Shown here: one piece after another, positions 1 to 6,115 of the stretch
How positions within the stretch are numbered: position 1 is the stretch's first letter
How the letters are laid out: each line of letters starts with the position of its first letter
Assembly: GCA_025936275.1 (NCBI GenBank)
Contig: JAICTR010000038.1
Span: 1 to 11,783, forward strand
Source of the DNA: Burkholderiales bacterium
Lineage (GTDB): Bacteria; Pseudomonadota; Gammaproteobacteria; Burkholderiales; Usitatibacteraceae
Direction of reading: 5' to 3'
DNA: 11,783 bases
Program-made: the position numbers and the translations under genes
Notes under the pieces: generated by a model
The model's database searches: none
What the model saw: the letters and a program-made list of their open reading frames with translations, nothing else
What the model was told of the DNA's origin: nothing

Positions 1-1
1 C

Positions 2-286
2 TACGGCGCGTCCGACGTGCACCGCCTGCGTTTCGTCAAGCGCGCCCGCGATCTCGGATTCGACATGGAGCAGATCCGCACGCTGCTGGCGCTGTGGAAC
101 GATCGTGGTCGCAAAAGTTCCGAGGTCAAGCGCCTCGCGTTGCAGCATGCTTCGCACCTGCAGCGCAAGATCGAGGAGTTGCAAGCCATGCACCAATCCC
201 TGATGGACCTCGCGCATCACTGCCATGGCGACCAGCGGCCGGAATGCCCGATCCTCGACGACCTCGCGGCAGGAGCCCATCGATGA
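2..286 (+). CDS. cueR: CueR-type MerR-family Cu(I)/Ag(I) regulator, 5' truncated
   Basis: Only the last 94 residues are in the window; by comparison with E. coli CueR (135 aa) about 38 N-terminal residues with most of the winged-helix DNA-binding part are missing, so no start can be given. Visible are the end of the wing and the helix RLRFVKRARDLGF, then the long dimerisation coiled coil (about nt 110-220). The metal loop follows: Cys at 221-223 and Cys at 245-247 in CHGDQRPEC, a C-X7-C with the spacing of CueR. The Ser at 116-118 aligns with CueR Ser77, the residue marking monovalent-metal sensors, where divalent sensors have Cys. MerR proteins of this type activate promoters with long spacers on binding Cu(I) or Ag(I). 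It ends in an ATGA overlap with the ATPase gene, so the two are co-transcribed and the operator must lie upstream, outside the window. Cu(I)/Ag(I) sensing is well supported; which of the metals is physiological is not. Confidence 0.9.
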   Translation, partial: YGASDVHRLRFVKRARDLGFDMEQIRTLLALWNDRGRKSSEVKRLALQHASHLQRKIEELQAMHQSLMDLAHHCHGDQRPECPILDDLAAGAHR

Positions 287-2694
287 ACGCCCCGCATCAG
301 CATGAAGGACAAGCGCGCCACGGCGACCGCGCGCACGGCGATGAGGGCGACGGGCACGGCGATCACGACCCCGTGCACGACGGGCACGGCCGTGCATCCG
401 CCGTATCCGGCGCCGGGCGCATCGACCCGGTCTGCGGCATGAAGGTCGCGGACGATTCGCCGCGGCGCTTCGCGTTCGACGGCGAGACATATTTCTTTTG
501 CAGCGACCATTGCCTGCGCAAGTTCTCGGCCGAGCCGGCGAAGTACGTGCACGGGAACGACCCGGCCGCGGCGCCAATCGAACCGCCGCCCGCGGGCACT
601 ATCTACACCTGTCCGATGCACCCGCAGGTCCGCCAGGACCATCCCGGCAATTGCCCGATCTGCGGCATGGCGCTCGAGCCCGAGATGCCGTCGCTCGAGG
701 AGGGCGAGAACCCGGAGCTGGTCGATTTCCGCCGCCGGTTCCGGTGGACGCTCCCGCTCTCGGTGGCGACGGTGGTCATCGCGATGTGGGGTCACCGATT
801 GCTTCCCGGCGTGAGCAGCGCCGCGAACAATTGGGCGCAGCTCGTGCTCGCGACGCCGGTCGTGCTGTGGGCCGCGTGGCCGTTCCTCGAGCGCTGCGTC
901 GCCTCGATCCGCACGCGCAACCCCAACATGTGGACGCTGATCGGGATCGGCGTGACGGCCGCGTATGCGTACAGCGTCGTCGCGACCCTCGCGCCCGGAT
1001 CGTTTCCGGCGGGATTCGAAGGCCATGGCGGCGGCGTCGCGGTGTACTTCGAGGCGGCGGCGGTGATCGTCTCGCTCACGCTCATGGGGCAGATGCTCGA
1101 GCTGCGTGCGCGCTCGCAGACCTCGGCCGCGATCCGCGCGCTGCTCGGCCTCGCGCCCACCACCGCACGGCGACTCACGGACGACGGAGCCGACGAGGAC
1201 ATTCCCCTCGCCCACGTGCACGTCGGCGACCGGCTGCGCGTGCGCCCCGGCGAGAAGGTGCCGGTGGACGGCGTGGTGCTGGAAGGCCGCTCCAGCGTGG
1301 ACGAGTCGATGATCACCGGCGAGCCGGTGCCGGTGGAGAAGGGCGCGGGCGACCGGCTGGTGGGCGCGACCATGAACGGCAACGGCAGCCTGGTGATGCG
1401 CGCCGAGAAGGTGGGCTCGCAGACGGTTCTCTCGCGCATCGTGCAGATGGTGGCGCAGGCGCAGCGCTCGCGCGCGCCGATGCAGCGCATGGCGGACGTC
1501 GTCTCCTACTGGTTCGTGCTCGCCGTGGTCGGGATCGCCATCGTCGCGTTCCTCGCCTGGGGCCTCTTCGGCCCCGAGCCGCGCTGGATCTACGCGATGC
1601 TGAACGCGGTCGCGGTGCTGATCATCGCGTGCCCCTGCGCGCTGGGCCTCGCCACGCCGATGTCGATCATGGTGGCGATGGGAAGAGGCGCCACGAGCGG
1701 CGTGCTGTTCCACGACGCCGAGGCGATCGAGTCGCTGCGTCGCGTGGATACGCTGGTGGTCGACAAGACCGGCACGCTCACCGTCGGCAAGCCCGCGTTC
1801 CACTCGATCGTCGCGGCGGAGGGATTCGAAGCGGACGAAGTGCTGCGCACCGCGGCGAGCCTCGACCAGGGGAGCGAGCATCCGCTGGCCGACGCGATCG
1901 TCGCCGAAGCCCGGCGACGCAAGCTCGCGCTCTCGAATGCCGCGGATTTCACCTCCACCACCGGGATCGGCGTGCGCGGGCGCATCGATGGGAAGGCCGC
2001 CGCGCTCGGCAACACGATGCTCATGATGGAGATCGGCGCCGACGCTTTTCCGCTCCACGAGCGCGCCGAAGCGCTGCGCGCGGAGGGCGCGAGCGTGGTG
2101 TTCCTCGCGCTCGATGCGCGGCTCGCGGGGCTGATCGCGGTGGCCGATCCGATCAAGGAATCGACGCCCGAGGCGATCGGCAAGCTGAAGGAGAGCGGCC
2201 TGCGCATCCTCATGGCGACCGGCGACGGGCTCACCACCGCGAAGGCGGTCGCGGCGAAGCTCGGCATCGACGAGGTGCGCGGCGAGGTGCGGCCCGACGA
2301 CAAGCTCGCGTGGGTCGCGAAGCTGCAGTCGCAGGGGCGGCGCGTGGCGATGGCGGGCGACGGCATCAACGACGCGCCGGCGCTCGCCCAGGCCGACGTC
2401 GGCATCTCCATGGGCACCGGCACCGACGTCGCGATGGCGAGCGGCAAGGTGACGCTGGTGAAGGGCGACCTGCGCGGCATCCTGCGCGCGCGCGAGCTAT
2501 CCGAGGCGACGGTCGCCAACATGAAGCAGAACCTCGCTTTCGCGCTCGTCTACAACTCGCTCGGCGTGCCGATCGCGGCGGGCGCGCTCTACCCGTTCTT
2601 CGGCGTGCTGCTCTCGCCGGTGATCGCGGCGGTGGCGATGAGCTTCAGCTCGGTGTCGGTGGTGACGAACGCGTTGCGGTTGAGGAACGCATGA
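283..2694 (+). CDS. copA: Cu(I)/Ag(I)-exporting P1B-1-type ATPase with YHS and HMBD domains
   Basis: 803 aa. It pumps Cu(I)/Ag(I) from cytosol to periplasm using ATP. The start is the ATG overlapping the regulator stop, with AGGAG at 271-275 seven bases upstream. Order: His-rich tail (residues 5-35), YHS domain (47-89; C51, C73, C77), HMBD heavy-metal-binding domain (108-133; C110, C124, C127), then eight membrane segments (roughly 155-174, 184-204, 217-239, 252-272, 408-429, 437-463, 745-765, 770-795). The actuator TGE is at 345-347, the transmembrane metal site CPC at 450-452, the phosphorylated D494 in DKTGT, the nucleotide-domain HP at 533-534 and GDGINDAP at 692-699. Y757-N758 and the MSFSS at 786-790 complete the P1B-1 signature for monovalent metals. 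No classical GMxCxxC HMA domain is present. SilP and HMBD-bearing CopA proteins share this layout, so silver transport is equally possible. All catalytic motifs are intact. Confidence 0.96.
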   Translation: MNAPHQHEGQARHGDRAHGDEGDGHGDHDPVHDGHGRASAVSGAGRIDPVCGMKVADDSPRRFAFDGETYFFCSDHCLRKFSAEPAKYVHGNDPAAAPIEPPPAGTIYTCPMHPQVRQDHPGNCPICGMALEPEMPSLEEGENPELVDFRRRFRWTLPLSVATVVIAMWGHRLLPGVSSAANNWAQLVLATPVVLWAAWPFLERCVASIRTRNPNMWTLIGIGVTAAYAYSVVATLAPGSFPAGFEGHGGGVAVYFEAAAVIVSLTLMGQMLELRARSQTSAAIRALLGLAPTTARRLTDDGADEDIPLAHVHVGDRLRVRPGEKVPVDGVVLEGRSSVDESMITGEPVPVEKGAGDRLVGATMNGNGSLVMRAEKVGSQTVLSRIVQMVAQAQRSRAPMQRMADVVSYWFVLAVVGIAIVAFLAWGLFGPEPRWIYAMLNAVAVLIIACPCALGLATPMSIMVAMGRGATSGVLFHDAEAIESLRRVDTLVVDKTGTLTVGKPAFHSIVAAEGFEADEVLRTAASLDQGSEHPLADAIVAEARRRKLALSNAADFTSTTGIGVRGRIDGKAAALGNTMLMMEIGADAFPLHERAEALRAEGASVVFLALDARLAGLIAVADPIKESTPEAIGKLKESGLRILMATGDGLTTAKAVAAKLGIDEVRGEVRPDDKLAWVAKLQSQGRRVAMAGDGINDAPALAQADVGISMGTGTDVAMASGKVTLVKGDLRGILRARELSEATVANMKQNLAFALVYNSLGVPIAAGALYPFFGVLLSPVIAAVAMSFSSVSVVTNALRLRNA

Positions 2695-2756
2695 GCAAGG
2701 CGGAAAGGCGATTCGCGGGGTGGGCGGCCCGAGTTCCTGCCATAATCCCGCCATGA
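2691..2756 (+). other. 21-codon mini-ORF bridging copA and the small exported protein (doubtful)
   Basis: The ATG lies in an ATGA overlap with the copA stop. The reading frame (MSKAERRFAGWAARVPAIIPP) closes with a TGA that forms a second ATGA with the start at 2753. It could therefore pass ribosomes from copA to the next gene. Against it: no family is recognisable, and codons such as ATA, GTT and CCT are rare in the neighbouring genes. The CATAAT at 2741-2746 also suggests the stretch may be promoter rather than coding. Confidence 0.15.
2741..2746 (+). promoter_or_regulatory. Possible -10 element for the small exported protein gene
   Basis: CATAAT matches the sigma-70 -10 consensus at five of six positions and stands out in GC-rich sequence. 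It lies six bases before the ATG at 2753, which would make the transcript leaderless or nearly so. No convincing -35 is seen 16-18 bases upstream, and no MerR-type dyad was found around it. No Shine-Dalgarno precedes 2753, which fits either leaderless initiation or coupling to upstream translation. Confidence 0.3.
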
Positions 2757-3115
2757 CACGCCGCGTCCGCCTCTCCGCCGCCGTCCTCGCCCTCGTCGCG
2801 ATGCTGTTCGCATCGATCGCGACGGCGCTCGCGGCCTGCGAGCGGATGACCGGGACACCGGCCGCGGAAGGCGCAGCCGCGGCATCGCACCACGGCGGCT
2901 TCGACGATCCGGACTGCGAGCGCCATTGCAATGCGGCGCAGCCCCTCGATCTCGCGAAGCCGTTGCCTGCGGCGATTTCGGTCCTCGCACCGGTCGCCGT
3001 CTTCCAGCGGCCGCTCGATCGCGCGGTCCCGCTTCGCGCTCCGCTGCCGCGGCCCCCGGCGTTTCTCGCCGATCCCTCCCCGCCGTTAACCCGCTTCACC
3101 GTCCTGCGACTCTGA
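2753..3115 (+). CDS. Small exported Cys/His-rich protein, CzcI/CopL-like in character
   Basis: 120 aa from ATG 2753; an in-frame GTG at 2720 would add 11 residues ahead of the signal sequence and is less likely. Residues 1-28 form a signal peptide with basic start (TRRVR) and hydrophobic core (LSAAVLALVAMLFASIATALA). L26-A27-A28-C29 also fits a lipobox, so it could be an outer-membrane lipoprotein (Glu at +2). The mature part has H46, H47, C55, H58 and C59 (CERHC), a possible metal site, followed by a Pro-rich tail ending FTVLRL. I do not recognise a defined family with certainty. Its size, export signal, Cys/His cluster, Pro-rich end and position just before an efflux outer-membrane gene resemble CzcI and CopL-type proteins of metal-resistance loci. 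A periplasmic metal-binding or accessory role is inferred. No Shine-Dalgarno is visible. Confidence 0.7.
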   Translation: MTRRVRLSAAVLALVAMLFASIATALAACERMTGTPAAEGAAAASHHGGFDDPDCERHCNAAQPLDLAKPLPAAISVLAPVAVFQRPLDRAVPLRAPLPRPPAFLADPSPPLTRFTVLRL

Positions 3116-3221
3116 TCCCTCCGCCGGCTTGACCGGCGCCGGGCGCCCGCGCATTCACGCGGCGCCCGCGCCGGAAGGTGGCGCGCGTGCGCGCGCTTCC
3201 GTCCCGCCAACCGGAGGTTCC
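3116..3221 (+). other. 106-bp intergenic gap before cusC, with small repeats and possible weak promoter
   Basis: This is the only sizeable gap inside the copper block. It holds a short hairpin (GCCGG 3123-3127 with CCGGC 3133-3137), a 10-bp direct repeat GGCGCCCGCG at 3142-3151 and 3161-3170, and an alternating purine-pyrimidine run GCGCGCGTGCGCGCGC at 3181-3196. TTGACC at 3129-3134 could be a -35, but the hexamer 17 bases on (CATTCA) is a poor -10. There is no T-tract, so no intrinsic terminator. The cusC ribosome site GGAGG is at 3213-3217. Confidence 0.4.
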
Positions 3222-4526
3222 ATGTCGCATTCCCCCCTCACGGGCGCCGCGCTTCGTCGCGGCGCCATCGCCCTCGCCGGGATCGCCGCGGCGCTCGCCC
3301 TCGCATCGCCCGCGCGCGCCGGCGATGCGCCGCTCACGCTCGGTGCCGCGCAATCGCTCGCGGTCGCGCGCTCGCAGCAGGTGGCCGCTTTCGGGCTTGC
3401 CGCCAAAGCCGATCGCGAGCTCGCGGTCGCCGCCGGGCGCCTGCCCGATCCCATGCTCAAGCTCGCGGTCGAGAATCTCCCCGTCGATGGTCCCGACCGC
3501 TTCAGCTTCGGGCGCTATTTCATGACCATGCGCGAGGTGGGGGTCATGCAGGAGTGGACGCGCGGCGAGAAGCGCGAGCTCCCCGCGCGCCAATCCGAGC
3601 TGCAAGCGGATCGCTCCGTCGCCGAGCGCGAGCTCGCCGTGGCGAACGTCGAGCGCGATACGGCGCTTGCCTGGTTCGAGCGCCGCTATGCCGAGGCGAT
3701 GCGCGAGGTGGTCGAGGAGCAGCAGGCCGAGGCCCGCCTCCAGGTGCAGGCGGCGGACAGCGCGTATCGCGCCGGCCAGGGAAGCCAGGCGGACGCGCTC
3801 GCCGCGCGCGGCGCGCTGGCGCTGCTCGAGGACCGCATGAGCGACATCGACCGGCGCATTCGCGCGGCGAAACTCGCGCTCGCGCGCTGGGTGGGCGAGG
3901 AGGCGGCGGGGAGGCCCCTCTCGGGCGAGCCGCCGATCGGGGAGCGGCCGCTCGGCGAGCACGCGCTGCGCGCGCACATCGAGCGCCATCCCGAGCTGCT
4001 GGTGAAGGCGAAGCGGGAAGAGATCGCGGCGAACGAGGTGAAGCAGGCGGTCGCCGCGCGCAAGCCCGACTGGAACGTGGAGCTGATGTACGCGCTGCGC
4101 GGGCCGGCATTCTCGAACATGGTGTCGCTCTCGGTCACGGTGCCGCTGCAATGGGATCGGCCGCATCGCCAGGACCGCGAGATCGCGGCGAAGCTCGCGC
4201 GCGAGGCCCAGGCCCAGGCCGAGCGCGAGGACGCGCTGCGCATGCACCTGGCCGAGATCGGCGCGAAGCTCGAGGAATGGAAGGCCGGCCGCGAGCGGAT
4301 CGCGCGCTACGAGAAGACGATCGTGCCGCTCGCGCAGGAGCGCTCGCAGGCGGTGCTCGCAGCATACCGGGGCGCGAAGGCGAGCCTCGCCGAGGTGCTC
4401 GCCGCGCGGCGCGACGAGCTGGATACGCGCCTTTCCGCGTTGCAGCTCCAATCGGAAAACGCAAGGACCTGGGCCGAGCTCGCGTTCCTGGTTCCCGAAG
4501 CGAACTCGATGAAGGACATGAAATGA
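3222..4526 (+). CDS. cusC: CusC-type outer-membrane efflux channel (TolC family)
   Basis: 434 aa. It forms the trimeric outer-membrane/periplasmic tunnel of the CusCBA pump, through which Cu(I)/Ag(I) leaves the cell. The start at ATG 3222 is chosen because GGAGG lies four bases upstream and a clean signal peptide follows (RR at 12-13, hydrophobic core 15-28, probable cleavage after ARA at 31-33); the open frame upstream lacks signal-peptide character. Two OEP repeats are visible as long Ala/Glu/Arg-rich helices: the first about residues 38-235 (including RLPDPMLKLAVENLP), the second about 245-420 (beginning near HPELLVKAKREEIA). There is no Cys after the signal peptide, so it is not lipid-anchored, unlike E. 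coli CusC. Length is normal for the family. The stop overlaps the cusB start by ATGA. Fine assignment to Cus rather than Czc rests on its partners. Confidence 0.92.
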   Translation: MSHSPLTGAALRRGAIALAGIAAALALASPARAGDAPLTLGAAQSLAVARSQQVAAFGLAAKADRELAVAAGRLPDPMLKLAVENLPVDGPDRFSFGRYFMTMREVGVMQEWTRGEKRELPARQSELQADRSVAERELAVANVERDTALAWFERRYAEAMREVVEEQQAEARLQVQAADSAYRAGQGSQADALAARGALALLEDRMSDIDRRIRAAKLALARWVGEEAAGRPLSGEPPIGERPLGEHALRAHIERHPELLVKAKREEIAANEVKQAVAARKPDWNVELMYALRGPAFSNMVSLSVTVPLQWDRPHRQDREIAAKLAREAQAQAEREDALRMHLAEIGAKLEEWKAGRERIARYEKTIVPLAQERSQAVLAAYRGAKASLAEVLAARRDELDTRLSALQLQSENARTWAELAFLVPEANSMKDMK

Positions 4527-6115
4527 AGACACGCGCACTCGCAACCGGCGCGATCGCGCTGGCGCTCGCCGGCGCCGGCGGCTTCGGCCTCTGGTGGCTC
4601 GGCATGACGCAGGGCATGCGCATGGCGTCTCCCGCGCAATCCCCATCGGCCGCGGCCGCGGGACCGCAGCACGCCGGAGACATCGATCCCGCCACCGGCC
4701 GCAAGGTCCTCTACTGGCACGATCCGATGGTGCCCGCGCAGCGCTTCGACAAGCCGGGCAAGTCGCCCTTCATGGACATGCAGCTCGTGCCGGTGTACGC
4801 GGACGAGGGCGCGGCGGAGGGCGGCGTCTCGATTCCCTCGCAGGTGCAGCAGAATCTCGGCATCCGCACCGCCCCAGCGAAGCGCGGCTCGCTCGCGCCG
4901 CGGGTCGAGGCGGTCGGCAACGTCGCGTGGAACGAGCGCGACGTCGCGCTCGTGCAGGCGCGCGCCAACGGCTTCCTCGAGAAGCTGAACGTGCGTGCGA
5001 CCCTCGACCCGGTGCGCAAGGGCCAGGCGCTCGCCGAGCTTTACGTGCCCGACTGGGTCGCCGCGCAGGAGGAATTCCTCGCGGTGCGGCGCATGGGGAG
5101 CGCGGTGCCGCCGGCGTTGCGCGAAGGCGCGATCGAGCGCATGCGCCTCGCGGGCATGCAGGACGCGCAGATCCGGCTCGTCGAATCCACCGGCAAGGTG
5201 CATGCGCGGCTCACGCTCTTCGCGCCGATCGCGGGCGTGGTGAGCGAGCTTTCCGCGCGCGAGGGCATGACGGTGATGGCCGGTGCGCCGCTCTTCCGCA
5301 TCAACGGTATCGACACTGTCTGGGTGAACGCGGAGGTGCCGGAGAACGCCGCGCGCCTGGTGCGACCCGGCGCCGCGGTGAAGGCCCGCTCTCCCGCGCT
5401 GCCCGGCGAGATCCTCGAAGGCAAGGTGGGCGCGATCCTCCCGGAAGTGGATCGCGCCACGCGCACATTGAAGGCGCGCATCGAGCTCGCGAACCCGAAG
5501 CATCGCCTGGTGCCCGGCATGTTCGCGAGCGTCGAGCTCGCGCCCGCGCCGCTCCCCGAGGCGGTGCTGGTGCCGAGCGAGGCGGTGATCCGCACCGGGG
5601 AGCGAAACGTCGTGATCGTCGCCGAGAAGGGCCAGGACGGCGAGCGGCGCTTCCGTCCGGTGAACGTGGAGGTCGGTGCGGAGGCGGGTGGCGAGACCTC
5701 GATCCTGCGCGGGCTCGACGCGGGCACGGAGGTCGTGACCTCGGGGCAGTTCCTGATCGACTCCGAGGCGAGCCTCAAGGCGAGCGCCGAGCGGCTCTCC
5801 GGATCGTCGCAACCGGCGGACGCCGAGCATGAGGGACATGCCATGAACGCGCCATCCTCGGCGGCGCCGGCGAAACCCGCGCTGCATCACGCCGAAGGGC
5901 GCATCGTGAAAGCGGAGCCGGGCCGCGTCACCATCTCGCATGGGCCTGTGCCGAGCCTGCAATGGCCGCCGATGACGATGGGATTCCAGCTCGGCAAGGG
6001 CGTCGCCGCGCCGAAGGAGGGCGCGACCGTGCGCTTCGACTTCGCGCAGCGCCCCGACGGCGCGTTCGAGATCGAATCGATCGCGCCCGCCGCGTCCCCG
6101 GGGAACGGCAAGTGA
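4523..6115 (+). CDS. cusB: CusB-type RND periplasmic adaptor fused to a C-terminal CusF copper-chaperone domain
   Basis: 530 aa. It links CusA to CusC and delivers Cu(I)/Ag(I) to the pump. Start: ATGA overlap with cusC, GAAGGA at 4511-4516 six bases upstream. Residues 7-28 are an N-terminal membrane anchor or signal. Residues 64-92 are the Cus-type metal-binding stretch (DPM, then FDKPGKSPFMDMQLVP), with M69, M84 and M86 matching the three Met ligands known in E. coli CusB. Then come the barrel-sandwich, helical hairpin and beta-barrel parts (about 100-430; APIAGVVSELSAREGM is the lipoyl-like half). A His/Ala/Pro linker (about 434-458) leads to a CusF domain (458-523) with H473, W481, M484 and M486 in WPPMTM. 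Spacing H-8-W-3-M-2-M equals that of CusF, whose site uses a Cu(I)-Trp contact. The same fusion is known in SilB of Cupriavidus metallidurans. An in-frame ATG at 5843 has its own Shine-Dalgarno-like GAGGGA. Confidence 0.95.
   Translation: MKTRALATGAIALALAGAGGFGLWWLGMTQGMRMASPAQSPSAAAAGPQHAGDIDPATGRKVLYWHDPMVPAQRFDKPGKSPFMDMQLVPVYADEGAAEGGVSIPSQVQQNLGIRTAPAKRGSLAPRVEAVGNVAWNERDVALVQARANGFLEKLNVRATLDPVRKGQALAELYVPDWVAAQEEFLAVRRMGSAVPPALREGAIERMRLAGMQDAQIRLVESTGKVHARLTLFAPIAGVVSELSAREGMTVMAGAPLFRINGIDTVWVNAEVPENAARLVRPGAAVKARSPALPGEILEGKVGAILPEVDRATRTLKARIELANPKHRLVPGMFASVELAPAPLPEAVLVPSEAVIRTGERNVVIVAEKGQDGERRFRPVNVEVGAEAGGETSILRGLDAGTEVVTSGQFLIDSEASLKASAERLSGSSQPADAEHEGHAMNAPSSAAPAKPALHHAEGRIVKAEPGRVTISHGPVPSLQWPPMTMGFQLGKGVAAPKEGATVRFDFAQRPDGAFEIESIAPAASPGNGK

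Noticed and set aside
94..282. In-frame upstream extension of copA through the regulator
   Set aside because: The extra 63 residues are a shadow of the MerR gene; ATG 283 has a good ribosome site and begins the His-rich tail.
217..2058. Antisense open frame of 613 codons opposite copA
   Set aside because: Same codon-register effect as opposite cusA; no start context, no recognisable family.
2690..2752. CueR-type operator dyad before the small exported protein gene
   Set aside because: No palindrome with the 19-20 base MerR spacer could be found; the regulator's site is expected upstream of its own gene, outside the window.
3554..4522. In-frame upstream extension of cusB through cusC
   Set aside because: The open frame upstream is Arg/Gly/Ala-rich shadow of cusC; the true start at 4523 has ATGA coupling, a ribosome site and a membrane anchor.
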